DNA of 39,752 nucleotides from CAYFLR01 sp964343805 (GTDB lineage Bacteria > Bdellovibrionota_B > Oligoflexia > CAYFLR01). The number at the start of each line of letters is the position of its first letter. Within the stretch, counting starts at the first letter, position 1. The position numbers and the translations under genes are program-made. The notes under the pieces were generated by a model. The model was not told where the DNA came from, did not search any database, and saw only the letters and a program-made list of their open reading frames with translations. The stretch covers positions 1 through 39,752 of the forward strand of contig CAYFLR010000053.1 of assembly GCA_964343805.1 (NCBI GenBank), written 5' to 3'. This document shows positions 1 to 8,155 of the stretch, piece after piece.

Positions 1-329
1 GTTTGCCTTTTCGTATCGAAACCATCCGCTACATTTTTAAAAACCCCTTTTACTTTCTCATCTCACTATTTAGCTTGAGTCTCCTAGGGTTGGTTTATTT
101 GGGGTGCTTATTTTCCTTCATTCTATATAAATGGAGGTCCATTGATGATATCTGGCCTCACCTTATGCTGGCCGGATACCTATTAGCATTATTTATTGTT
201 CAGTCAGGTCCAGAGGGAGAATCCCGTTATCGTGCTCCATTAATGCCTTATCTCATAATTTATGCATCCTTGGGTTATACTTTGGCTTGGAATTGGCTAC
301 AAGAGAGGTTTTTTAAAAAGGCCTCATAG
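1..329 (+). CDS. C-terminal fragment of a GT-C-type membrane glycosyltransferase-like protein (cut by window edge)
   Basis: The reading frame is open to the left edge, so this is the tail of a longer protein. The first possible in-window start is a TTG at position 3, which I do not believe is the true start. The visible ~108 residues hold three hydrophobic segments, and near the end an E-S-R-Y-R-A-P-L-M-P-Y motif. That motif resembles the E-x-R-Y-R-x-P-x-x-P stretch before the last membrane helix of many ArnT/GT39-like GT-C proteins, which take sugar from a polyprenyl-phosphate donor. Family assignment is by this motif only. The TAG stop overlaps the TGA of the convergent downstream gene by six bases, leaving no room for a terminator. 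Confidence 0.6.
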   Translation, partial: LPFRIETIRYIFKNPFYFLISLFSLSLLGLVYLGCLFSFILYKWRSIDDIWPHLMLAGYLLALFIVQSGPEGESRYRAPLMPYLIIYASLGYTLAWNWLQERFFKKAS

Positions 330-1463
330 GTGGGTGAGCATTTTGTTGAAACGTTCTGTCCAGGTGTGCTCTTTGGTTGCTCGTTCAAGGGCGGCTATAC
401 GGATTTTGTTGCGCACTTCAGATTGGGCATCGGCACTGTAGAACTTAATTTTATCTTTTAACTCTTCTAAACTTTCATAGAAAAGCATCTCTTTATCCTC
501 TTCGAAATAATTAAGCATCTCAGGTATGCGGTACATTAAATAACAGGCACCGCTCATGGGAGCTTCGAAATCTCTAAGGCGAATTTGTAAGAGAGGTTTT
601 TCTAAAACAAAGGTGTTTCCTCGTTCATTGAAGCCGAGGGTTAATTTTGATTTGCTATAAAGTCCTATCATATCTTCAAAAGAGATCACTCCATGGCAAT
701 GGGCGGCTATTTTCTTAATAATCTCATCAGAGATAGTGTAGGGAAAGAGGGCTTTTTTCAAAGAGGCAATTAAACCGACTCGACCATAGTGATGGGTACT
801 GGAAAGCCAAACATGCCTTAAGCTAGATTGCAAATTTTTTAAAAAGTGAGAAGTGGGACTGATGTTATAGTTCTGCTCTGCCGTCCAACCTTTTCCGTAG
901 ATACTAAAAGGGATATCTGCTCTAGCAAGTTCTGCAATATAATACTCTCTCGATCCATATTTAGCACCACAGAAAGAGGCATTGATGGATTCACTGCTCT
1001 CTGGCATAGGTTTGAAGTTTAAAGGGTTTGCCGCCATGGGAGAGTAAAATACCTTCGCTTGAAAGGTGTTCTTATATAGCGGAATGGCTTCCGGTTCAGG
1101 AATCCAGTTGAGGTCGTAATAAGGAGCTGTCTTTTTTAAGTTATGGGGGACTTCGATGTTATCACAACTGAAATTAACGGTCGGAATTCCCTGTTTTTTT
1201 ATCTCTGAAATGGTGTCAGGGAGGATCATTTCATCGGTGATAAGTGAGAAAAAGAGGTCAAACGGTTTTTTCTCTTGGGCTTTTTTCAGATGGCTTAAGA
1301 GCGAGTCGTGCACTTCTTCCAGTTTAAAATGAGGTCCGATCTCTTTGGCGGGATTATAAAGGTAAAAAGTGTGACCTTGCTCTTCTAATTCATTAACAAA
1401 ATGAACAAAAGGCCATTCATGAATATATTCGCCAATACTGGACCAAACGAAGAAGATATGCAT
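324..1463 (-). CDS. CgeB-like glycosyltransferase
   Basis: Predicted cytoplasmic 379-residue protein resembling the CgeB/GT group-1 family (named after a Bacillus spore-coat protein, widespread in polysaccharide loci). The N-terminal half is a Rossmann-like domain beginning M-H-I-F-F-V-W. The middle holds the family-like stretch on expected salutations to a nucleotide-sugar site (W-I-P-E-P near residue 120, then S-P-M-A-A-N-P). The C-terminal half has G-F-N-E-R-G-N, and ends in the E-x-x-x-A-x-x-x-H-T-W tail seen in GT4-like enzymes. The start is supported by an AAGGAA ribosome site six bases upstream of ATG. It is the last gene of the ten-gene minus-strand block, after the GT4 at 1487-2668, and probably adds one sugar of the repeat unit. 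Donor and acceptor cannot be told. Confidence 0.72.
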   Translation of the reverse strand: MHIFFVWSSIGEYIHEWPFVHFVNELEEQGHTFYLYNPAKEIGPHFKLEEVHDSLLSHLKKAQEKKPFDLFFSLITDEMILPDTISEIKKQGIPTVNFSCDNIEVPHNLKKTAPYYDLNWIPEPEAIPLYKNTFQAKVFYSPMAANPLNFKPMPESSESINASFCGAKYGSREYYIAELARADIPFSIYGKGWTAEQNYNISPTSHFLKNLQSSLRHVWLSSTHHYGRVGLIASLKKALFPYTISDEIIKKIAAHCHGVISFEDMIGLYSKSKLTLGFNERGNTFVLEKPLLQIRLRDFEAPMSGACYLMYRIPEMLNYFEEDKEMLFYESLEELKDKIKFYSADAQSEVRNKIRIAALERATKEHTWTERFNKMLTHL

Positions 1464-1486
1464 AGAAGATTCCTTATAAAATTAAC

Positions 1487-2668
1487 TTACGGATGGATTG
1501 CTTTCCTTAGGATGGCCATGAGTTTTTCTCCCACTTTGTCCCATGTGTATTGACTGGGGTCGATGGTATCTTCCATCTCTTTTTTCTTTTTGGGGTTGGC
1601 AAGAAGGGGAGATATAACTTCAACCAGTGCTTTCTCATCTCTTGGTGGAACTAAGAAACCATTTTTCTTATTTTGGATAATGTCTTGGGGTCCTTCATTT
1701 TGACAACCAATCACCAGTCTTTTCTGTGAGAGTGCTTCTACATAAACAACTCCAAATGCCTCATCCCAAGAAGGCAGAACGAAAATAGAGCAGGCTTGGT
1801 AATAACTCCATAAGTGTTGATGCTCTACGTTGCCTACTAGCAATACATGATTGGTAAGATCATTCTCTTCTATATAAGATTCTAGTTTGGCTTTTTCAGC
1901 TCCTTCTCCGATAAGAATACAACAAATATTTGGGTGACCCTTTTTGATTAATTCTTTTAGGGCTTTTAAGACATATATATGGCCTTTTCTTTCAATTAAA
2001 AATCCTACAACTAGGAGCATTTCTCTTTGCCCGATGAATTCTTTCACTGAACTAGATAGGTCTGGGACTGCCTCGTTGGGCTTGGAGGATCCATAGCCCA
2101 TCATTTGGAATTTAGAAAAGTCGCATTGATAATTGCTGATACTTCTTTTAAGTGAAGTGCCGTCATAGGTCACAGACTGGCTATGATGAATAACTTTTTC
2201 CATCATTTTCTTTGTGAATTTATGGTGGTGATATTCATAAAAACCGTGCCATGTGGTGACATAGGGAATGTTCCATTTTTTAGAAAGCTTTAAAGCACTG
2301 TATCCGTCGGGCAGTGGAGTATGAGAGTGAATAACATCGTAATCATCATCGAGTTCTTTAAGGTTCAGTCGGATACTCAAGTAGAGTGTGATGGGGTCTA
2401 ATTGTCTGCCAAGTGCTAGAGGACCAGTAAAATATTTAGGACGAATGATTTTCCATGTTTTACCCTTATGTGATTCATGATCGATCAATGGAATGTCTTT
2501 GAATCCCACATAAGATGTCCCCTTTATATCAATGGGAAGATAGGGAACAGGGCTGACGATAGTGATGTCTGCATGTTGGACTAAATATTTAGCCTGTTCA
2601 CGAACAAATACCCCCATGGCTGGACGAGCCTGATTTGGGTACATATGGGAAATAATGAGAATCTTCAT
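1487..2668 (-). CDS. GT4-family glycosyltransferase
   Basis: A 393-residue retaining GT-B glycosyltransferase of the GT4 family. The N-terminal domain starts M-K-I-L-I-I-S-H-M-Y-P-N with the acceptor-side G-V-F-V-R-E-Q loop and contains D-V-I-H-S-H-T-P-L-P-D-G near residues 113-124. The C-terminal donor domain has V-V-G-F-L-I-E-R-K-G-H (the K/R-G phosphate-binding turn) and the E-x7-E nucleotide-sugar signature in D-E-A-F-G-V-V-Y-V-E-A-L. No signal peptide is seen. The start lies two bases after the TAA of the upstream SDR and has no clear Shine-Dalgarno, so translation is probably coupled. The sugar transferred is unknown. Confidence 0.88.
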   Translation of the reverse strand: MKILIISHMYPNQARPAMGVFVREQAKYLVQHADITIVSPVPYLPIDIKGTSYVGFKDIPLIDHESHKGKTWKIIRPKYFTGPLALGRQLDPITLYLSIRLNLKELDDDYDVIHSHTPLPDGYSALKLSKKWNIPYVTTWHGFYEYHHHKFTKKMMEKVIHHSQSVTYDGTSLKRSISNYQCDFSKFQMMGYGSSKPNEAVPDLSSSVKEFIGQREMLLVVGFLIERKGHIYVLKALKELIKKGHPNICCILIGEGAEKAKLESYIEENDLTNHVLLVGNVEHQHLWSYYQACSIFVLPSWDEAFGVVYVEALSQKRLVIGCQNEGPQDIIQNKKNGFLVPPRDEKALVEVISPLLANPKKKKEMEDTIDPSQYTWDKVGEKLMAILRKAIHP

Positions 2669-2670
2669 AA

Positions 2671-3732
2671 TTAACTATCAGATTTTTGAGTGTATTTTTT
2701 AGATAAGACTTTAAAAGGTTCATTCATAAATGCCAAGTCTTTATTAAACTTTATCCCTAATTCTTTGGAGGCTCTTTCATTAGAGTAATATTTATAACCA
2801 AACAGAGCATTCAGGGTATTCAAATTGAGATACGGAACATCCTTGCCAAAGAACGAGAGGCTCTTCTGCAAAAGAGCAAGGAACGGAAAAAGTAAATAAT
2901 AAACAAAGTGGGGTATGCTGATGGGATTACTGGTTTTTCCCATAGCATGTGCAATTTGGTTAATAAATTCACCATGGGTGATATTTTGATCAGAGATGAT
3001 ATAGCGAAAGGAAGGAGTGGGATTCATTAAAACTGTCCAAATTGCTTCTGCTACCTTTTTAGCACTCACCACACAGACTCCACCTGGAAAAGCTAATTTG
3101 TATTTGCCTTGATGGATTCGATTGACTGTCACCTGTGTGCTTTCACTGCGATCATATTGTCCCAATACAGAAGCGGGGTTCAAAACCACGGTGTTGAGAC
3201 CTTTTTGCTGGTAGATTTTGACTGCTTGTTCTCCTAGAATTTTAGATTGAGGATAGGTGTAGTTTTCTGCTACCTCAGTATTAAAGTCCTCCTCTGTATG
3301 TAGATGTTTGGTTATGGTTTGTTTGCCGATAGTGGAGGAGGAGCTTAAGAAAACAAATTTTAAAACCTGAGCTGCCAGGGATTTTTCTAGGAGTCTTTCG
3401 GTGGCCACAACATTGGTCTTTCTGATGGCCTCATGTTCTTGGGGGTCAAAAGAGATGAGTGCTGCAAGGTGAATAACGTACCGGATATTGTATTTTTGAA
3501 ATAGGGAATCAATGAATGAAGAGGAAGNNNNNNNNNNAAGATCCCCTTCTTCGATCTGAATAGAATGCTGGTATTTTTCAAGACTATTTACATTTCGGGT
3601 GATGGCTAGGATTTGATAATCAAATTCAGACTTTTTTAAGAGGAAGTCGAGTAGCTCTTTCCCAATAAGCCCACTGGCACCAGTCATGAGAATGGTAGCT
3701 CTTTGAGAATGGCTTGTATGGGATTTATTCAT
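2671..3732 (-). CDS. Extended SDR: NAD(P)-dependent epimerase/dehydratase/reductase
   Basis: A 353-residue extended short-chain dehydrogenase. The Rossmann motif T-G-A-S-G-L-I-G is at residues 17-24, H-L-A-A-L at about 88-92, a Ser-rich catalytic strand at 129-133, and the catalytic Y-P-Q-S-K at 160-164. The overall shape is like dihydroflavonol-reductase or nucleotide-sugar epimerases; the exact substrate is unclear. It probably reduces or epimerises a nucleotide sugar or a lipid-linked sugar. Ten N at 3528-3537 replace about four residues (66-69), but both flanks stay in the same frame and the spacing fits the family (G-D-L then an acidic residue), so I treat the gene as intact. An AGGA site seven bases before ATG supports the start. 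It lies just downstream of the FAD oxidoreductase and is probably co-transcribed with it. Confidence 0.83.
   Translation of the reverse strand: MNKSHTSHSQRATILMTGASGLIGKELLDFLLKKSEFDYQILAITRNVNSLEKYQHSIQIEEGDLXXXXSSSFIDSLFQKYNIRYVIHLAALISFDPQEHEAIRKTNVVATERLLEKSLAAQVLKFVFLSSSSTIGKQTITKHLHTEEDFNTEVAENYTYPQSKILGEQAVKIYQQKGLNTVVLNPASVLGQYDRSESTQVTVNRIHQGKYKLAFPGGVCVVSAKKVAEAIWTVLMNPTPSFRYIISDQNITHGEFINQIAHAMGKTSNPISIPHFVYYLLFPFLALLQKSLSFFGKDVPYLNLNTLNALFGYKYYSNERASKELGIKFNKDLAFMNEPFKVLSKKYTQKSDS
3528..3537. other. Assembly gap or masked bases (10 N)
   Basis: Ten undetermined bases inside the SDR gene. The frame is kept across the run. The flanks carry an imperfect inverted repeat (GAAGAGG at 3518-3524 against CCTTCTTC at 3545-3552), so a hairpin may have disturbed sequencing. 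Confidence 0.95.
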
Positions 3733-3740
3733 GCCAATTC

Positions 3741-5261
3741 CTATTTGGATTCGTGGTACTCCTCTTCCACATTAACTTTCCAGATGTTATCTTTGTCAGT
3801 TATATTATTGGTCATGTTGTTAACTGCAGTGATTGCTGTTAACATTGAATGGTCTTGGTTATTATACCTGTGCATTCCATTTCGACCAATCAAATAGAGA
3901 TTCTTAATCTGGTTAGTATAATCTTGAATGGTTTGGAACTGATCATAGGTTCCAAAATAAGCCGGGTAGGTTTTGGGCATGCGAATCACCACTTGATCCA
4001 ATACAGCAGACTCTTCAATTATATCGATTTTAGCAAGTTCTTTGATTGCGAATTGAGCGAGTTTATCGTCGGGAAGTTGCCAAAGTTCATCACCTTCTTG
4101 ACAAAAGTACTCTAGACCGATCCATACATGGTTGGGATCTTTCACCAGGTAGGGGCTCCAATTATTAAAAATTTGAAGTCGACCGAGCTTAACATCTCTT
4201 TCTTGAATATATATCCAGGTATCGGGAAAGAGGTTGTTCGCCGCTTGATTTTGATTTCCATCGCAAGATTTGAGGTTTTTTAAGAGCAGACCTACAGTCA
4301 GAAAATCTCGATACATGAGACCTTCAGCGACTTTTTGAACATCAGCCGAAGGAGCGGGGGAAATGCCTGCAATAAGTTCTTGAACCGGCATGGTAGAATA
4401 TACATAATCTGCGGGGATCTCTTTTGTTTCACCCTCTTTAGTCACATAAGAAACATGGGTGACTGTGGTTCCATCTACTTTGATGCCTCGAACATCACAT
4501 TCCATATGTAGATCTACTTCTTTTTCAGTCACAATACGAGCCACTTCCTCCCACAACTGCCCGGGCCCATATTTGGGATAAAGAAAGCGTTCGATGAGAC
4601 TGGTCTCTGTCTTCTTCTGTTCTACCGAGCTTTCAGATGTGATTTTGGACTTTAAAAGCGACTGGAGTTGGATTTTCAAAGATGCTAAACNNNNNNNNNN
4701 CTTGATTCTTTGAGCACCCCAGGATGGGCTGATTTTATCGCAGGGAACCCCCCACACTTTCTCAGTGTAATCTTTAAAAAAAGTGAGGTACAACTCTTTA
4801 CCAAATCGATTGATTAAAAAATCTTCAAGGGATTTCTCTGGTTTAATTTTAAAGAAAACAGCCATTAAGTAGCTTATTCCTATTTTAAAAGTATTGATTA
4901 AACCAAGGTTCTGAATAGTAGCCACGCTTAAACTGATTGGATAATCAAAAAACTTCCGCAGGAAGAAAATACGAGAAAGTCTCTTGCGAAGGAGCATTAT
5001 TTTGTCAGATTCCGCTGAAGAGCCTTCTTTCTCTTGAGGTGGAAGAATATTCTTCCACCAATCCATAACTGTATCAGATTTAGAAAAAAAGCGATGCCCA
5101 CCGATATCAATACGGTTGCCTTTGTAATTGACGGTTTTGGAGATGCCGCCAATGTCTGTGGTTTTTTCGAGGATGGTAATTTTATATCCTGGGTTTTTTA
5201 TTATTTCATAGGCTGCTGTCAGTCCAGCTGGACCTGCCCCAATGATCACCACATTTTTCAT
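3741..5261 (-). CDS. FAD-dependent oxidoreductase, UDP-galactopyranose-mutase/amine-oxidase-like
   Basis: A 506-residue flavoprotein. The N-terminus has the dinucleotide-binding G-A-G-P-A-G-L at 8-14, followed by E-K at the ribose-binding end of strand 2 and the G-G-I-S-K-T and G-G-H-R-F-F motifs typical of this oxidoreductase/mutase group. Y-T-E-K-V-W-G-V-P lies mid-protein. Near the C-terminus G-R-N-G-M-H-R-Y-N-N-Q-D-H-S-M closes the FAD site. Proteins of this kind are common in O-antigen loci. They may act on a nucleotide or lipid-linked sugar, but a galactopyranose-to-furanose role is not proven here. Ten N at 4691-4700 fall just after A-Q-R-I-K, where relatives have G-L-S-L, so the gap size looks right. 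A GGAG site six bases before ATG supports the start. Confidence 0.85.
   Translation of the reverse strand: MKNVVIIGAGPAGLTAAYEIIKNPGYKITILEKTTDIGGISKTVNYKGNRIDIGGHRFFSKSDTVMDWWKNILPPQEKEGSSAESDKIMLLRKRLSRIFFLRKFFDYPISLSVATIQNLGLINTFKIGISYLMAVFFKIKPEKSLEDFLINRFGKELYLTFFKDYTEKVWGVPCDKISPSWGAQRIKXXXXLASLKIQLQSLLKSKITSESSVEQKKTETSLIERFLYPKYGPGQLWEEVARIVTEKEVDLHMECDVRGIKVDGTTVTHVSYVTKEGETKEIPADYVYSTMPVQELIAGISPAPSADVQKVAEGLMYRDFLTVGLLLKNLKSCDGNQNQAANNLFPDTWIYIQERDVKLGRLQIFNNWSPYLVKDPNHVWIGLEYFCQEGDELWQLPDDKLAQFAIKELAKIDIIEESAVLDQVVIRMPKTYPAYFGTYDQFQTIQDYTNQIKNLYLIGRNGMHRYNNQDHSMLTAITAVNNMTNNITDKDNIWKVNVEEEYHESK
4691..4700. other. Assembly gap or masked bases (10 N)
   Basis: Ten undetermined bases inside the FAD oxidoreductase gene; frame kept on both sides. 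A perfect seven-base inverted repeat flanks it: TCAAAGA at 4676-4682 and TCTTTGA at 4707-4713. Confidence 0.95.
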
Positions 5262-5350
5262 TAAGTCTCCAAATAAAATACAAGGTTAAAATAAAGTGGG
5301 AAGTTATCACAAGGTCAGTAGCTTGTATAGAATTTTGTTAAATAGGGGAT

Positions 5351-6049
5351 CTATTTAAAAAATAAACTCACTTCCTCTACTTCTTGCACTGGAATGGCCT
5401 CTATTTTTAAGGATTGTTTTACAATGCCATTGAACGCAGGGCATAAGAAGAGATTGTTTTTAAAGGCATAGAGTTTGTCGAATTTTACACTATCGCTAAC
5501 TGCCGAGAGAAAGATGGGGAAGTTTCTAAAAAAGTAAGTGCCGGCTGAGGCATTATCTGAAATTACTCGTTTTTCAACAGCTTGTGTAACTTGATTATCG
5601 ATTATTTCCAAATAACTGTATTTTTCATTGTCAGACTTAAAGTAAGGAAGAATGCCCCCAATTTGAGTGTCCTTTTGAAAGATTTCTCTCGGAGAGAGCG
5701 TGGAGCTATAGAGCATGTCAATGAGATCTACAATGATAGGCTGAGTGAAATCCTTGATGAGAGATGCTCCTGCTAAGGAGGAGAGGAGTGCCCCTTTCGT
5801 TAAATCAGCTATTTTTACAAATTGGCAACCAGGAAACTTACTTTTAAGGAAGTCCTCTGCCTCTTTCGCCTCTGCAACTTCTCTCAGAACAAAGATAATC
5901 TGATCATTTTTGAGTTCACCGTTTTGGTACCAATGCCTAGAAGTGAGGGCTTTTTCAACTAAGGGAATCCCATCGATCTTGAAAAGAGGCTTAATGCCGT
6001 ATTTGGGATTAGTAAAGTCTGGCCCTGCGAGTGGGACGATACAATACAT
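5351..6049 (-). CDS. Nucleotidyltransferase-like protein with degenerate active site (third of a tandem trio)
   Basis: A 232-residue protein with the sugar-nucleotidyltransferase/GT-A layout: hydrophobic first strand (C-I-V-P-L-A-G), a K-P-L-F-K-I-D-G loop at 20-27, an L-T-K-G-A-L motif at 83-88 and an acidic strand at about 105-113. Compared with its two upstream neighbours it has lost the key signatures. G-x-G-x-R-F is replaced by A-G-P-D-F, and the S-D-Q metal/nucleotide motif by D-L-I-D-M-L. It may have a changed substrate, act as a regulatory partner of the other two, or bind rather than catalyse. The gene begins two bases after the stop of the upstream paralogue, with a GGAG-type site inside the end of that gene. 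I am confident of the family relationship but not of the activity. Confidence 0.68.
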   Translation of the reverse strand: MYCIVPLAGPDFTNPKYGIKPLFKIDGIPLVEKALTSRHWYQNGELKNDQIIFVLREVAEAKEAEDFLKSKFPGCQFVKIADLTKGALLSSLAGASLIKDFTQPIIVDLIDMLYSSTLSPREIFQKDTQIGGILPYFKSDNEKYSYLEIIDNQVTQAVEKRVISDNASAGTYFFRNFPIFLSAVSDSVKFDKLYAFKNNLFLCPAFNGIVKQSLKIEAIPVQEVEEVSLFFK

Positions 6050-6051
6050 GT

Positions 6052-6777
6052 TTAAATCTTCTCCATGTAAAGATTGAGGTCATCCGGAGTGCCTAAACCA
6101 TGCATTTGTTCAAAGTCAATATTGTAGACACCGATCTTTTGATCATTGGCAACGGCATAATTATAGGTAGGGCAGGTATAAAACTCATTATTTACCCGGT
6201 CATTACGTGCAATCATATCCACCGCAGCATCAACAAAATATCGACCTTGAGAAAAAAGATAAATGCCCACGGTAGCAATATCAGATATGGCTACCTTTTC
6301 TTTTACCTCAGTAACTAAGCCATCGGGGGTGGTTTTAGCAAAAGACCACTTTGGATCTTTGTATTTGTCAATAAAGGTTAAAATGGAGCCATCAAGCTTG
6401 CGATCCTTGCAGTCATCAATAAAATGAGCGATGTTCATATCCACAATTTGATCTGAATTCGCAATCACTAAAGGGGTGTCATTATTAATCAATTTACGAG
6501 CAAATAATACTGTACAGACCGTTCCTTCTGTAAGCTGGTCAACCGTCAAAAAAGTAGCATTGTACTCTTTTTCGATTTGAGCAGCCAATTCAGGCTCTTT
6601 TTTGAGATGGTCACTACGAGCAATAAGGATGTATCGGGCGTCAGGGTAGTTTAAGTTTTCTAAAACTCGAGCCACCATGGTTTTACCCTTTACATCAATA
6701 AATGGCTTAGGCTTTTCATATCCTGCTTTTACAAATCGACTGCCTTCTCCGGCCATAGGTATAACAATATTAATCAT
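6052..6777 (-). CDS. Sugar-nucleotidyltransferase-family protein (canonical member of the trio)
   Basis: A 241-residue single-domain NTP-transferase. The nucleotide-binding loop A-G-E-G-S-R-F lies at residues 9-15, followed by K-P-K-P-F-I-D-V at 22-29 with the conserved Lys. L-T-E-G-T-V lies at 82-87 and the acidic N-S-D-Q-I-V at 107-112. Related proteins occur in capsule and LPS loci; some make CDP- or other NDP-activated small molecules, and many are annotated only as GT2 or NTP transferase. It is probably the active enzyme of the trio, joining a nucleotide to a phosphorylated sugar or small alcohol. ATG overlaps the TGA of the upstream paralogue (ATGA), with GGAG nine bases upstream. Confidence 0.8.
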   Translation of the reverse strand: MINIVIPMAGEGSRFVKAGYEKPKPFIDVKGKTMVARVLENLNYPDARYILIARSDHLKKEPELAAQIEKEYNATFLTVDQLTEGTVCTVLFARKLINNDTPLVIANSDQIVDMNIAHFIDDCKDRKLDGSILTFIDKYKDPKWSFAKTTPDGLVTEVKEKVAISDIATVGIYLFSQGRYFVDAAVDMIARNDRVNNEFYTCPTYNYAVANDQKIGVYNIDFEQMHGLGTPDDLNLYMEKI

Positions 6778-7523
6778 GAGTGGTGGCTCCTTTTTCGTAA
6801 TTGTTGTTCATAATCTTCTATGCGTTTCGGAGAATAGAAATTAATGTATTGATGGGGTTTGATGGAATACATCTCTAGATTCCTATTTTCCAGCACCATT
6901 TCATTAAGTGTGGGTGCAATGAAATAGAGTCCATTCACCTCAGCTCCTTTTTCGATGGTTCTCATAGCACTTTCTACAAAATCCTTACCTTTTCTAAAGT
7001 AATAGAAACCGGCAATGGCAAACTTACTTATAGGCTGCTTTTCTGCAGTTTGTACAATCTTATTATTCTCATCGAGTCTGACAAAAGACCATTTAGGATG
7101 AACCGATTCGAAGCAGATAGTTCCGGCATCAATGTTTCTTTCATTAAAGTGGGACAGAACATGGTTGAGGTCTTCTTCTACAATCTGATCCCCATTGGAT
7201 ATGATCAGTTGGTCGTCAGTATTGATATGCTCAATGGCCATCAAAGCACTACAAACGGCTCCTTTTGTATCTTTTGGAAGTTGGATAATGTCACAGTTAT
7301 TGTCTGTTAGGAGCCTTAGAATGTTATCTAGGTGGAATTTAGTGCAGTCTTGTGTGCTGGCGACAAATATAAATCGTTTTTCGCCCTCAATTTGATTAAG
7401 ATTTTCAATGGTGTGCTGAATCATTGGTTTGCCGCCAATATCAATAATTGGCTTAGGATAGATATATTCTTTGCTGTCAAAGAAGACAGATTTACCACCC
7501 AATGGAACAAGGATATTGATCAT
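6774..7523 (-). CDS. Nucleotidyltransferase-like protein with altered nucleotide loop (first of the trio)
   Basis: A 249-residue paralogue of the following gene. It keeps P-K-P-I-I-D-I-G-G-K-P-M at 23-34, T-K-G-A-V at 86-90, N-G-D-Q-I-V at 110-115 and P-K-W-S-F near 148-152. The glycine-rich loop is changed from G-x-G-x-R-F to G-G-K-S-V-F-F, removing the conserved Arg. It may still catalyse nucleotidyl transfer with different loop chemistry, or work as a heteromer with its neighbour. The start is well supported by AAGGAGG six bases before ATG, one of the strongest ribosome sites in the window, and overlaps the HAD stop by four bases (ATGA). Confidence 0.74.
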   Translation of the reverse strand: MINILVPLGGKSVFFDSKEYIYPKPIIDIGGKPMIQHTIENLNQIEGEKRFIFVASTQDCTKFHLDNILRLLTDNNCDIIQLPKDTKGAVCSALMAIEHINTDDQLIISNGDQIVEEDLNHVLSHFNERNIDAGTICFESVHPKWSFVRLDENNKIVQTAEKQPISKFAIAGFYYFRKGKDFVESAMRTIEKGAEVNGLYFIAPTLNEMVLENRNLEMYSIKPHQYINFYSPKRIEDYEQQLRKRSHHS

Positions 7524-8155
7524 GATTTGCCTCCTTCAATCTCGGCTAATCGGCTTTTTATACCATGATAAGTAACATCGTAAATGGTATCTATTTTCAT
7601 GAGATGTGCTCCACTAGCTAATGCTGCCTTGATACCGTTGTCATTATCTTCGAGGATTAGACACTCCTTAGGGTCTAACTCAAATCTATTTATAGCGGTT
7701 GAATACATTTCAGGGTCAGGCTTGCTTTTGTTTACATCTTCATTGGATAGGTAGAAGTCAATGTATTTTATAAGCTTGGACTTTTCCATCATTATATCTA
7801 CAGTTTGACGTATAGAGTTAGAGCAAACAGCCATATTATAGTTTTCGTTTCGAAGTTTTGCTAAGGCGTACTCATGATGGAAAGTGGGTCGGCAGTTGGT
7901 AAATATATATTCTAAGGTATACTGTTGCTTGATTTTGTTAATAAATTCATGGAGGCCCCGGGGTAAGCCTCTTTCTAAAGTAAGCATTTCAAGTTTTTTA
8001 CGAGTGGGTAAACCATCATAGGTGACTAGGTGATCATAGCGGCTAATTTCCATGCCAAATAGCTGAAGGGCTTTGTTGAGGGCTTCATAGTGCCAGTCTT
8101 TGGCTTCAATCAATACCCCATCCATATCAAATAGAATGGCTTTTATTTTAGGCAT
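7520..8155 (-). CDS. HAD-superfamily phosphatase
   Basis: A 211-residue haloacid-dehalogenase-type hydrolase with every motif visible. Motif I is F-D-M-D-G with nucleophile D10 and acid/base D12. A helical cap (about residues 18-85) follows. Motif II is C-S-N-S-I, motif III is the Lys in K-S-K-P-D-P, and motif IV is L-E-D-N-D-N-G. Size and cap resemble beta-phosphoglucomutase-like or sugar-phosphate phosphatases. In this operon, between a GDPD-like protein and nucleotidyltransferases, it probably removes a phosphate from the precursor of an activated sugar or small substituent. AAAGGAG seven bases before ATG supports the start; the gene overlaps the end of the GDPD-like gene by eight bases. 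Confidence 0.86.
   Translation of the reverse strand: MPKIKAILFDMDGVLIEAKDWHYEALNKALQLFGMEISRYDHLVTYDGLPTRKKLEMLTLERGLPRGLHEFINKIKQQYTLEYIFTNCRPTFHHEYALAKLRNENYNMAVCSNSIRQTVDIMMEKSKLIKYIDFYLSNEDVNKSKPDPEMYSTAINRFELDPKECLILEDNDNGIKAALASGAHLMKIDTIYDVTYHGIKSRLAEIEGGKS

Noticed and set aside
3387..3581. Minus-strand frame across the N run overlapping the SDR
   Set aside because: Shadow of the SDR gene in another frame; the SDR motifs are all in the longer frame.
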